From Ypsolopha sequella (Eukaryota; Arthropoda; Insecta; Lepidoptera; Ypsolophidae): a stretch of 64,000 nucleotides of DNA. Below the pieces are notes generated by a model. That model ran no database searches, was not told the DNA's origin, and saw nothing but the letters and a program-made list of their open reading frames with translations. The stretch is taken from assembly GCA_934047225.1 (NCBI GenBank), contig OW204012.1, positions 11,780,001 to 11,844,000 of the forward strand, in the 5' to 3' direction. Below are positions 1-9,989 of the stretch, piece after piece. The first letter of the stretch is position 1, and each line of letters starts with the position of its first letter. Position numbers and translations under genes: made by a program.

Positions 1-290
1 GCTACTTTTACTTTTGGAAGTATCATACATTTAGTTGCTTTTGGTGGTAAAAATCTGGCTACATTTTTAGCAAAATTTTGCTACAAGTGCTTGGCCGCGG
101 CGGGCCGTGGAAAGTTAGACTCAAAGAGTACATTATGTATATTATTATATCTGGTTACACTATTATGATGGCTGGTAGATGGCAACACTGGAATTAAAAT
201 GTCGCGGTCGGTACTGCGAATGATTGTGTCTACTGTCTATTTATTTTATGTAATATCATTTATATTAGGACCCCTAGTGTTATTCTAATC
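1..290. other. 5' flank of the zinc-finger gene, no gene seen
   Basis: No open frame or repeat copy was recognised here. The segment holds whatever 5' UTR and promoter the plus-strand zinc-finger gene uses; I see no convincing TATA box or initiator. The start codon at 291 is preceded by AATC and followed by G, an acceptable insect start context. Confidence 0.3.
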
Positions 291-1723
291 ATGGAACCTA
301 AAAAAGAAATTAGTCCTGGTAATATGTGTAGAACTTGTATGGTGGAATCCGAAAACATGCGGTCTCTTTTTAATAATCTTTGTGGTGAAAGAACACTCGG
401 TGAAGTGCTTACATTTGTTACAAATTTAGACATAAAAGAACAAGATAATCTTCCAAAACAGATATGCAACGATTGCGAGACTGTCCTCGCCCAGTCCGAC
501 GCTTTTAAACGCCGCTGTATCGATGTAGAAGCTAGATTTTTCAATCTGCTTAAATATCCAAAGCTAGGCGAGAATGGACCTGAAACTATTGAAAAACCAG
601 TTGTAAAGTTTGAAACTTTAGAAAATTCTACTCAGCCATATCAATGCTCGATATGCTCTATGAGATTCCTGGAATGCAATGATTTGAAGACCCATGTGAT
701 ACACAACCATCCAAACACAGATAAGACTAAACACAATTCTCTTGAAGGAAGTTTGAAATCGGATGTTCAAAACCAATTAGATGCTAAAACAAATGTAAAA
801 GAAGAGCTAGATAATCATGAATTTACTGAAGATGTGTTTTCGAGTCATTATGAAGATTACATGATTGATGACGCTTCTTTAGATAACCACCACCAAGGCT
901 TGCTTGAAATAAAACAGAAAAACAAAGAATATGTTTGTTCTTTATGTGGTTTAGTTTTTGAGAATAAAAGTGAACATAAAGAGCATTTGCAGGTTATACA
1001 TTCGAGTCCTAATAAAAAACTAAGCCTCATCAAAAAGGAACCAAAAAGTAAAAAAAGAAAACCTACAATTGAGAAGACCACACATATGAAAATAGATGTA
1101 AAAGCTTCACTGAGCGAATATTATTGTAAGAGCTGTCACGTACATTTTAAGAATTTAAAATCGTTGAAGAATCACAATTGGAAAAAGCATAATAATCCAC
1201 TGCAGAAGTCAAAAAAATCAGAATACGAAGACAAAATTAAGAAATCAGAAGACGGGTCAAAAGAAAAGTATGAGTGCTCTCTCTGCATGAGGAAATTTGT
1301 TAAAAAGATGACGCTTATAGCACATTTGAAACGTCACGACAATCCCACTTCATACAACTGCACCCTATGCAAACGAGAATTCGTTCACAAAGCCCATTTA
1401 GATAACCACATTCTCAAGATCCACAGCACGCACAGAGACGGTTATAAATGTGATTCGTGCCCACAATACTTCCCTAATCAAGACAGTTTAAATCTCCACA
1501 TCGAAATTCACCACAGCGTCAAAAAAATGCATGAATGCAGTTTCTGTTCTAAGTCATTCAATATGTTATCTACATTAAAAGATCATCTAAGAGTGCATAC
1601 TGGAGAAAAACCATTCCTCTGTCCATTGTGCGGTAAAGGATTTTCACAAAATACTAATTTGACCGAGCATTTACGGAGACATCAAGGAATCAAACCATTT
1701 AAATGTTCTATGTGTGACAGAAG
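291..1723 (+). CDS. Zinc-finger gene exon 1 (ZAD and fingers 1-9 start)
   Basis: Contains the ATG, the whole ZAD and eight complete fingers. It ends inside finger 9 at CSMCDR plus two bases (AG) before the donor GTGAGA at 1724. Read through without splicing, the frame stops at 1725-1727, which is why this exon looks like a 478-aa ORF. The acidic, low-complexity linker between residues 145 and 210 separates finger 1 from finger 2. Confidence 0.9.
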
Positions 1724-4700
1724 GTGAGATAATTTATATATTTAGCATTAAGTTCACTTTTTGTCTGAGGACCAACAAGAGTGGCGTAATATTGGGGAGG
1801 CCTATGTCCAGCAGTGGACGAATATGGGCTGATGGATGGATGGATGATATTTAAGATTGAACTTAACACATTGAAGGACAGAGGGTTTGTAACCATTCTG
1901 GCAAAATTCTACAGAGAATTGATGATGCCATTCAAATTAGTAATCTAATAGGATATCGTCCAGCGTCTCTGTCCTTCAATGTGTTAATGTTCCCAACAAA
2001 AACTTAGAGCTCATATCAAAGAAGCCTTGGGCAAGCCAGCTTAGTTTCAATATATCAAATCTCTTATTCTTAAAAGGCTATCCCATTTAGGAAAACTAAA
2101 ATCCTCATAATCCAGGTTTGTATCAAAAGGCGAGCTAGCAGCCCACAGCCGTAAGCACAGCGGGGCCCATCCTTTCATCTGTGTGGACTGCGGCAATGGA
2201 TTCACCACATCTAGCTCATTGGTCAAACACAGACGGACCCACACTGGAGAGAAGCCATATGCTTGTGATCTCTGCCATCTGAAATTTGCAGCTTCAGGTG
2301 AGGTTCTTTCTATCATATTCATATTCAATCAAATGATCCAATACTATAGCATGCTAGAATCGTAGATATTGTATGATTGTAGAATCAAAATCTGTTGTAA
2401 TACTTAAAAAACATTTAGAGGTAAAATTAAATAAAAATATTGATTTTATACTTTGTAGCTTTGATTAATTTATTGTAGAAAAAGATCATAATATTCAGAT
2501 ATATTCAGTTGTTTAACATATCCGTTTTCTTTTCTTTATAATTTTAAACTATAATGTGATTTGCTGACTACCTGATATTGGCAGAAAATGGTGGCAAAAA
2601 GCAAGCCAATGGCCATAAAGAAAAAAAAGACATATTTTTCATATGGCAGTTATTATTCAGTTATTATGGCAGTTAGTTATCATATGGCAGTAATAAAAGT
2701 CATGCTGAAAAAACACTTCAGATACTCAACTGCGGCGCTCTACTCCGAAAATAAAATCCTGACAGTACGACAACTCTTCGTTGTGAGGGCTACCTGCATG
2801 CTTCATAAAATCACTCTGGGATCAAAACAATGTGCCTCTCTTGTTACCAAGAGAGTCTATAGAATACCCACTTCCAGAGTGTGCACATCATTTGCACAAC
2901 GACTGCCTCCCTTTATACATCAGTTTGTATACAATAAGGTTGCAAAAGTCTGCGATATTAGAGGTCTATCGGTCTTCAAGGTCAAAACAGTTATAGAACA
3001 GTGGATACTAACTCAAAATTACAAAGAAACTGAAAATATTCTAGAACACCAAATATAGGCAGGTCACTATCCCCTTCTATCCTCCATCTCCACTACGCCA
3101 CACCCACCCACCTCCCCCACAATAATATTTATATTTTAACAAACACCCACCTCCACACATAAACACCCTCACCCACACAACACACCACACTCACTTTGCA
3201 TGTTTAGCGTAAGTTTTTTTTTAATTGTGAAACAAGTACCTATTGTTAAGCAGGGCGTCGAGGACAATAAATGTAATTTGTACCTGTCAATCGTGTCACC
3301 TGGGCCCCAAGATTCAAGCCTAGCTTACGTTGGGGACCGCTGGATACATACCCTGATTTGTAAATTTATAATAATTGAAATAAATAAATTTTTCATTTTC
3401 ATTTTTCATTCAACAAATTATACACAAATTGTTTTAGTTCTACAAATAAATATTTATTATGTGTTTGTGTAGAATTTTTGAAGATGATGATACTGTTGAG
3501 GTAGGACGCCTGCTGGGCTCAGGTGGATGGTCGGCTCTCTATTTGGAGCTATTCCATCCAATTCCCATTGCTTGAGCTTTGGTATCCTAATGTCCCAGGG
3601 GCGTTACCTCCTCAATCATCAATTTTTGAAGCTGATATTCCAGCAGAACCATCAATTGAATCCATCAAACAATTTTAATTATTGTAAATTCATCTATTAT
3701 TAACAATCGTAATAATCAATTAATTTTCATTATAATTGTAAATTCATCTATTTTCTCTGTTTTGTTCAATCATAATAATTAATATTATATATAATTAATA
3801 ATAATTGTGTTATCAGATGCATAAAAATTTAAATAATGCATGTTTAGTTTTAGTTTTAGTTGTTAATATATAATGTTGTGCATGTAAATGTAAATTTCTC
3901 AATTTAAAATGTCATGTTATGATTAGGTTTATGATTGCCGATGTATCAAAATTTCAATTATATTTATTTTGTGTGGACCTTTACCCTGAGAGGCGGGTTT
4001 TTTTCTCAGTTCAGGGTAAATTTAATACTTACATTATTGATGCTGCATTTTTTTATGAGGATAATAAATAATTTGTATTTTGTATTTTGTATTGTAATAA
4101 TAAATTTTTGTCATTATTTAAAATTTATCTATTTGCCTCACTTTATGGCCTCATATCATGGACTATGTCCAGCAGTGGACGAATATGGGCTGATGGATGG
4201 ATGGACAAAAAAAAAGTACAATTTTGTTTGAATACTGAACTCATTTGGAATAAATAAATTATAATAATTTTATTATAATATATAAATAATTTTATTACAT
4301 TAAATTTGACGTGTAAAAAGTGTATTATATATACCTGCTTTGCAAAATAAACTATTTAGATACAAAAAAAAAGTTTTTTTTTTTACAGGTACCCTAAAGA
4401 ACCACCGTCGAACGCACACAGGAGAAAAGCCGTACAAATGCGGCCTCTGCGATAAGGCATTCGTACAGAAGAACGATCTCACGGCGCACACGAGATGTCA
4501 TACGGGGGAGAGGCCGTATGTGTGTTCTACTTGCGGACAGGTTAATATGACTCTATGTTGAAGAAAAAAAAAATTGATACAGTTGTAGTTGAAGTTCTGA
4601 CTTCTGAATTAGTTTTTAGTATGTTTCTGAAGGTTTTAGTTTTAGTTTGACGTACCTATCTAAATTTACACTAAGTTGTGATTAAAACGAAGAGCATGAA

Positions 4701-5960
4701 TTCATGAATTTATAAACGTCAAACTTAAAATCTACTAAATTTACGTTTGACAGCAGCACACTAAAGCTGATTTTGAAGGTTTTAGTTTTAGTTTGACGTA
4801 TCTAAATTTACACTTAGTTGTGATTAAAACGAAGAGCCATTTTCAAGTCACGAATTTATAAACGTCAAACTTAAAATCTACTAAATTTATGTTTGACAGC
4901 ACACTAATTTACTCAAATTACGTGTTTTGGTATTTTCAAGTAGACTTCAGGTTCTTTTGGCGCGCGGTTTGGTCGTTGACAAAATCGGAACTAACCCTAC
5001 TATCATATCCCTTGTTTCACAGCAGCGGCCCTCTGTCACTGTCATCCACGCGCCAAAAGATACTTAGCACTGTAGGTACAGTGCGCCAATCTTTTAGTCG
5101 CCTCTGAATGAGTTACGAGTGCATAACAACAACAATAAACTTTAACAAACTAAATAAAAAAACAACAAATAAAGGCAACAAAAACAATAACAAACAGATT
5201 CAACGATAAACTTAACGAATCATAGAATTTTTTCCTCAGAGGTACTTTTCATGCAACGCGCGCGCGTGTGTAGTGTACGGACGTAGCACTAACACTAACG
5301 CATAGTGTTGACACCTGCTAAATGGCGAACGTGGGGTGTGGTGCGACTCGCAGGCGGGTGTGCTCCGCGCCCTCTCTCCTGTAACGTCCCCCTGACACCG
5401 TAAAACGGCTATTGCGTCGCCTCTTGCGGCTATCTTCAGAGGCGACTAAAAGATTGGCGCGCCCTGTAGTTAGGGTTCCGTAGCACCTAAAAGGTACAAA
5501 AGGAACTTTTATGGTGAGACTCCGTTGTCCGTGCGTCCGTATGTCACAGCCTCATATACATATAAAGACTTGAAATTTGGCAAAAAAAAAATAGCATTAA
5601 TTTGCCTACAAAGACGGTTTAAAAAAAATTGAAATTATTCAAAATATTTCCAATACAAAAGAGAAAAAAATCCTAAAATATAGATCCTAATATGGGTATC
5701 AAATTGTTTCAACTAAGTCGCGTCGTGCGCGATTAAACACTGTGCTACGGGTGCAGGTGGCGACACAAGTCGTGAATTTACTTATATGTTTTATTAATGT
5801 TATGTCATATCTTTTCCAGGCTTTCAGACAAGGTTCAGCGTTAAAAACCCATCTCAAAATGCACAGCATCAAAGGTACGGAACCACTTCTGCATCCCGTT
5901 AGAAAGGACTTGCTGCAAGGTTTGGTTCTACCGAGTGTTGGACACCCAGATAGTGTTTAG
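291..5960 (+). CDS. ZAD domain C2H2 zinc-finger protein, four exons
   Basis: Likely nuclear sequence-specific DNA-binding protein of the arthropod ZAD-C2H2 class. Exons 291-1723, 2116-2297, 4389-4540 and 5820-5960 join in phase to 1,908 nt, 635 aa plus stop. The N-terminal ZAD has its four zinc cysteines at residues 13, 16, 59 and 62 (CRTC and CNDC); this domain normally mediates dimerisation. A basic stretch [11 protein letters not shown] near 248-258 may be a nuclear localisation signal. Thirteen C2H2 fingers follow: weakly spaced ones at about 117, 214, 278, 327, 355 and 385, then a linked block from 414 to 604 with TGEKP-type linkers. All three introns cut inside a finger, between its second Cys and its helix. 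The last exon runs to TAG at 5958-5960, but a GGTACGG at 5874-5880 could be a donor to a further exon, so the C-terminus is the least certain part. Target DNA and orthologue name are unknown. Confidence 0.86.
1765..1850 (+). mobile_element. LINE 3' end with GATG tail (intron 1)
   Basis: Translates as [17 protein letters not shown] and stop, followed by TGATGGATGGATGGATG. This is the C-terminal tail of a non-LTR retrotransposon reverse-transcriptase ORF with its simple-repeat 3' end. The same tail recurs at 4140, 38094, 41482 and 48618 in this window. Confidence 0.6.
1863..1987. mobile_element. 125-bp MITE with 21-bp perfect TIRs
   Basis: Starts TTAACACATTGAAGGACA and ends with the exact inverse, TGTCCTTCAATGTGTTAA; the two 21-bp ends (1863-1883 and 1967-1987) are perfect inverted repeats. 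The outermost TTAA could be a target duplication. Non-coding; lies in intron 1 of the zinc-finger gene. Confidence 0.6.
2116..2297 (+). CDS. Zinc-finger gene exon 2
   Basis: Acceptor AATCCAG at 2109-2115. The first base completes the split Arg codon from exon 1 and the sequence goes straight on with [14 protein letters not shown], the helix of finger 9, then finger 10 (CVDC...HRRTH) with a TGEKP linker and the first half of finger 11. Donor GTGAGG follows at 2298, leaving one base of a Gly codon. Confidence 0.88.
2588..3420 (+). mobile_element. 3' end of a jockey-like LINE (intron 2)
   Basis: An open frame to 3058 contains, from about 2690, a stretch such as [19 protein letters not shown], then an Arg-rich segment, then [12 protein letters not shown] and IEQWIL. 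This is the layout of the region after the reverse-transcriptase domain in jockey-clade LINEs. It is followed by a C-rich 3' UTR and an AATAAATAAA/TTTTCATTTTCATT tail. 5'-truncated; no RT core (no FADD motif) is present. Confidence 0.55.
3473..4139. other. Intron 2 filler, no gene seen
   Basis: AT-rich, with many TAATAAT and TTAGTTTTAG runs. No ORF with protein-like composition and no further copy of a repeat from this window. Confidence 0.3.
4140..4206 (+). mobile_element. LINE 3' tail fragment
   Basis: GACTATGTCCAGCAGTGGAC then GGGCTGATGGATGGATGG: the [13 protein letters not shown] end and GATG tail seen at 1765, here only about 65 bp. Confidence 0.5.
4389..4540 (+). CDS. Zinc-finger gene exon 3
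   Basis: Preceded by a long T tract and TTTACAG. It completes the Gly codon from exon 2 and gives [14 protein letters not shown] (end of finger 11), finger 12 (CGLC...HTRCH) and the start of finger 13 (CSTCGQ). Donor GTTAAT at 4541, phase 0. Confidence 0.87.
4625..4906. repeat. Two tandem ~146-bp copies, GAAGGTTTTAGTTTTAG family
   Basis: GAAGGTTTTAGTTTTAGTTT begins at 4629 and again at 4775, each followed by a similar ~145-bp body ending in TTTGACAGCA(GCA)CACTAA. The motif is related to the TIR of the MITEs at 32708 and 63272, so this is probably a rearranged member of that family inside intron 3. Confidence 0.45.
5083..5460. mobile_element. 378-bp TIR element
   Basis: GCGCCAATCTTTTAGTCGCC at 5083 is inverted at 5460 (GGCGACTAAAAGATTGGCGC); the match covers about 25 bp. 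The interior is non-coding and contains a GC-rich stretch (5255-5400) rich in CG dinucleotides. CTGTAG occurs just outside both ends and may be a target duplication. Confidence 0.5.
5463..5700 (-). repeat. GGTTCCGTA / CCGTCCGT interspersed repeat, reverse orientation
   Basis: GGGTTCCGTAGCACCTAAAAGG...GTCCGTGCGTCCGT, then an A/T-rich body ending near AAAAGAGAAAAAAAT. The same block occurs at 61180-61360 and, in the other orientation, at 58900-59150. It is a high-copy family; its other end is the CCGGCCAAGTGCGAGTC block seen at 17413, 22079 and 57340. Confidence 0.5.
5820..5960 (+). CDS. Zinc-finger gene exon 4, probable terminal exon
   Basis: Acceptor CTTTTCCAG at 5811-5819. [15 protein letters not shown] completes finger 13; the remaining 28 residues have no recognised motif and stop at TAG 5958-5960. 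No AATAAA is seen before 6383, so either the 3' UTR runs into the LINE remnant downstream or a further exon was missed. Confidence 0.75.
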   Translation, partial: AFRQGSALKTHLKMHSIKGTEPLLHPVRKDLLQGLVLPSVGHPDSV

Positions 5961-6039
5961 TTAATAGTGTAGTTGAGTGTAAAGCGATATGATTTAGCAT
6001 TAATTTCGAGATTATGGCAGTTTTTCTGCAAATTTACAT

Positions 6040-6350
6040 ATACTCACGCCTGTCTCCCAGAGGGGTAGGCAAGATTTCCATCTGCTACGATTCTGACATA
6101 CCTCTTCCACATCCATCAATCTAGTCATACATTCTTCTATTCCGGGTACATTTGACATTGTCCTTCTTCAGTATGTCACCAATTTGGTCAGCATACGTCC
6201 TTCTAGGGCGGCCTGGTCGAGCTGTACCTTCTATTCCGGGTACATTTGACATTGTCCTTCTTCAGTATGTCACCAATTTGGTCAGCATACGTCCTTCTAG
6301 GGCGGCCTGGTCGAGCTCGACTTGCGCACCATAAATTTCTTTCGTCACTC
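6040..6350 (-). mobile_element. LINE reverse-transcriptase C-terminal fragment with 94-bp duplication
   Basis: On the minus strand it reads GRPRRTYADQIGD-like residues followed by ILKKDNVKC, the segment after the RT domain that also appears on the plus strand at 26470-26580. A 94-bp block (6134-6227) is tandemly repeated at 6228-6321; 94 is not a multiple of 3, so the frame is broken. A copy of its outer part (TACTCACGCCTGTCTCCCAG) is at 49020. Confidence 0.5.
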
Positions 6351-6486
6351 TACTTTCATAATTGACTTTATATATTTTTTTAAATAAAAAAAGACTAAGT
6401 AAAAAAAATTAAATTAATGAAATAGATATGTCGCAGTTAAATTGTAAAGATTTTTGTTAGTTTTTTTACAAACTAACCTAACCTAA

Positions 6487-7068
6487 TTCAATAGGCTATT
6501 TGACTAATTTCGGACGTAATTTTAAATGGTTATTTATAACATAATAAGCACACTTCTTTGATATTTCCGAGAAATTTTACTGTTTTATTAATAAAATAAA
6601 TATTTAAGTTTACGTTTTAAAAATCGCTCCGAAAACGATGTTTCTGTAATGGCGCTGGTCACGTGACACGCGTGACGTCACACGCTAGTAAACAAGTTCA
6701 CAAAACCTCAACAAAACAGTGCACCTAAGTGAATTCTCATTACAAAATTTATCCAAAATTGACCGAAAAGTGCTTTACAGATCGAATTTAACACTCAGAA
6801 AACATAAAATGCAAACAACAATCAGTCTAGGAATCCATGTTTACTTGCATGTGACGTCACCATGAGTTGCCACCAATCACAGAGCGTTCGCGGCACATTG
6901 CCGTCACAGATAAGATATTTTAAAATATTATATTTTATTTCGCATAATTTGCAAAAAATATGCGTAATTTAGTTTAAATAACGTGAAATATGTCTTTTTT
7001 AGGCTATTATCTGATAGGATGACCACAATTTGTAATGTATTTTCAATGTTGTCAAATAGCCTATTCAA
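6487..7068. mobile_element. 582-bp element with 18-bp TIRs
   Basis: TTCAATAGGCTATTTGAC at 6487-6504 and GTCAAATAGCCTATTCAA at 7051-7068 are perfect inverses. The interior has no ORF but contains three GTGACGTCAC-like palindromes (6661-6850). Judged as a non-autonomous DNA transposon; no target duplication was clear. Confidence 0.45.
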
Positions 7069-7166
7069 TGCGATTTTATCTGGCTTCCGATAATATGACT
7101 TCGCACATTGGTTTCGCCAATATCGAGTTATGAGTTATGTAAAAAGCCGCACAGTGACTTTATATA

Positions 7167-7431
7167 CAACGTGTAACAGAAAGGTGTAACCATATTTGAG
7201 GAGCTTATTCAGGCTTATTCAGTATTCAGAACAACTTTTACCATGGAACAAAACCTGAATGCCGAAAAAATTTTCAGAAAAATTCATAGAAAAATGCAAT
7301 GTCGCTCGGCCGAGATGTATGGAAGGGCGGTTTTTTTTGAGATTTTAGGGTTGGTTCCATAGTAAAAGTTGTTTTATACCATTGACTGAATAAGCCCTTC
7401 AAATATGGTTACACCTTTCTGTTACACGTTG
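7167..7431. mobile_element. TA-flanked palindromic MITE (CAACGTGTAACAG)
   Basis: CAACGTGTAACAGAAAGGTG at the left and CACCTTTCTGTTACACGTTG at the right, inverted-repeat arms of ~90 bp, bounded on both sides by TA. Tc1/mariner-type insertion is inferred from the TA. A second, one-armed copy ends at 22641. Confidence 0.6.
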
Positions 7432-7514
7432 TATAACTAAAAGAAAATTACCTAGTGAAATTATAATTTCACGGCTTTGACAATTTACCTGCGACAGATA
7501 TAATAGCTAAGACT

Positions 7515-7646
7515 CTCTTTGACTTTTACGAAAAAACTCGACGTTTCCGTCAAATTTAAGAGCGACCTTCGTCAGGCTCCGCGGGGTATTCTGCGCGTGC
7601 GATAGTTGTTTGACCGAAACGTAGAGCTTTTCTCGTAAAAATCGAA
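7515..7646. repeat. Small palindromic element with GAAACGT motif
   Basis: Arms CTTTGACTTTTACGAAAAAA (left) and TTCTCGTAAAAATCGAAG (right) are inverted over ~40 bp. The interior minus strand reads CTGACGAAGGTCG...GACGGAAACGTCG, a degenerate copy of the hammerhead-like core described for 26790-26940. Confidence 0.4.
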
Positions 7647-7844
7647 GTTATGTATGATGGACTCTCACCCAAATTTTATAGATGTTAACGAAACAACATC
7701 GGCAAAAATTATGGTAATTTTAATTTGTACAACAGAATAACCGACTTAAATCGCTATCGGTGCATTTATCCTGTGGCACCATTGGCATTTCGGAATGATA
7801 ATTCGTTTTCCCCTTTACGGAAATTATATTTTTTATAAAATTAC

Positions 7845-9042
7845 TAGAAGGCCGTTATAAAATTACGAGGACGTTATGAAATTACAAGGCCATTATAAAG
7901 TTACAAGGCCGTTATAAAATTACAAGAAGGCCGTTATAAAATTACAAGGCCGTTATGAAATTACAAGGCCATTATAAAATTACAAGAAGGCCGTTATAAA
8001 ATTACAAGGCCGTTATAAAATTACAAGGCCGTTATGAAATTACAAGGCCGTTATGAAATTACAAGGCCGTTATGAAATTACAAGGCCATTATAAAGTTAC
8101 AAGGCCGTTATAAAATTACAAGAAGGCTGTTATAAAATTACAAGGCCGTTATAAAATTACAAGGCCGTTATGAAATTACAAGGCCATTATAAAGTTACAA
8201 GGCCGTTATAAAATTACAAGAAGGCTGTTATAAAATTACAAGGCCGTTATAAAATTACAAGGCCGTTATAAAATTACAAGGACGTTATTAAATTGCAAGG
8301 CCATTATTAAGTTACAAGGCCGTTATAAAATTACAAGAAGGCCGTTATAAAATTACAAGAAAGCCGTTATAAAATTACAAGAAGGCCGTTATAAAATTAC
8401 AAGGCCGTTATAAAATTACAAGGCCATTATAAAGTTACAAGGCCGTTATAAAATTACAAGGCCGTTATAAAATTACAAGGCCGTTACAAAATTTATTTAT
8501 TTACAATTACAAGGACGTTATAAAATTACAAGGACGTTACAAAATTACAAGGCCATTATAAAATTACAAAGTGTTATGAAATTACAAGGCCGTTATGAAA
8601 TTGCAAGGACGTTATGAAATTACAAGGCCGTTATGAAATTGCAAGGACGTTATGAAATTACAAGGCCGTTATGAAATTGCAAGGACGTTATGAAATTACA
8701 AGGCCGTTATGAAATTGCAAGGACGTTATGAAATTACAAGGTCGTTATGAAATTGCAAGGACGTTATGAAATTGCAAGGACGTTATGAAATTGCAAGGAC
8801 GTTATGAAATTACAAGGCCGTTATGAAATTGCAAGGACGTTATGAAATTGCAAGGACGTTATGAAATTACAAGGCCGTTATGAAATTGCAAGGACGTTAT
8901 GAAATTACAAGGCCGTTATGAAATTACAAGGCCGTTATGAAATTGCAAGGACGTTATGAAATTACAAGGCCGTTATGAAATTACAAGGTCGTTATGAAAT
9001 TTCAAGGCCATTATAAAACTACAAGAAGGCCGTTATAAAAAC
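7845..9042. repeat. 19-bp tandem array, ~60 units
   Basis: Unit GGCCGTTATAAAATTACAA, with occasional 3-bp AGA additions. From about 8590 it becomes an alternation of ...ATTACAAGGCCG and ...ATTGCAAGGACG, that is a 38-bp two-unit repeat. One ~10-bp insertion (TTTATTTATT) interrupts it near 8493. No ORF. Confidence 0.9.
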
Positions 9043-9061
9043 TGTTCGTTCACTCGTACTT

Positions 9062-9207
9062 ACCGGTCAAATCACTCCTACAGTTCGCGTCACGTAAAAA
9101 GTACGCTGAGTGAGAGTGGGAGGGGATGTGTCTGCGCATGGGTAACAGGCACGCGAGAAAGGGGAAAAAATTCATGTGACGCGAACTGTACTTACCTGTC
9201 AAATCAG
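9062..9207. repeat. Inverted repeat flanking the 19-bp array
   Basis: CAGTTCGCGTCACGT (near 9080) is inverted at 9175 (ATGTGACGCGAACTG), with GTCAAATCA also shared at both outer ends. A short foldback, probably a MITE. Confidence 0.4.
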
Positions 9208-9344
9208 TTGAGATTAAACTGGTTATGATATCTCTCTCACTGTACCTTCATTACTGTGTCGTGTTTATATTATACAGTATGTAAATTTAATCATAATTTA
9301 AATTCTTTGTTTTTTTTGGACCCGAGCCCAATTAGTATTGTCCT

Positions 9345-9643
9345 CATAGACAATACAGCCCAGAAAGACGTCTATTGTTCAACATCTTGCTTACGAATAA
9401 TTCTGTCAACAATCGAAACGGGATACTGCAATCCTATTGGCTCTTCCAATCTTATGTATAGCGCCAAAAACTTGTCTTTTCCGAAGACGAAGACTCTAAC
9501 ATAATGAATATAGAAGCCATTTTGGTTTGGCCTACCGAAACATATAATTTTGGAGTTACGAATTGTATCTGCTCGTTCAGTCAGATGTGTTGACAGAAAT
9601 CGGTCGCCTGTTATGAGGAGTCTGTAGGCTGTATTCGTCTATG
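9345..9643. mobile_element. 299-bp hAT-like MITE, copy 1
   Basis: Ends CATAGACAATACAGCC and GGCTGTATTCGTCTATG. Flanked by an exact 8-bp duplication ATTGTCCT (9337-9344 and 9644-9651), the size typical of hAT insertion. Other copies: 17149-17404 and 39794-40091. The apparent 82-aa ORF here is only repeat sequence. Confidence 0.75.
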
Positions 9644-9989
9644 ATTGTCCTTGTTCTTTATTGTAGACGAAACACATTAAATAAACTTATACTTGGAAAA
9701 AACATGTACAAAAGGCAAGCTCATATCTAAGAAGAGATTTCTTCCAGTTTACCTCTGGGGATATAAAAATGGTGGTAGATACAAAAGTAGATAAACATAT
9801 ATGTACCGTTACATAATTAATTATATACTAAATTAATACATGTTACAAAGCAAAAATAAATAAAAATGAACCAAATATTGTCCACGAAGAGGTGGATAAA
9901 AATTGTTTTTAAAAAATTAGCTAATAATTAAGTTTAACACAGAGGTATGGATACCGAAACCATGAATAAGTGAAACTGGTTTCACTACA

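Noticed and set aside
291..1727. Single-exon 478-aa zinc-finger protein
   Set aside because: The frame ends inside a finger at a GTGAGA donor and continues perfectly in the next exons.
9256..9504. Small protein containing IDNTAQKDVYCSTS
   Set aside because: Same peptide arises from every copy of the hAT-like MITE (also 39932); no coding signal beyond the repeat.
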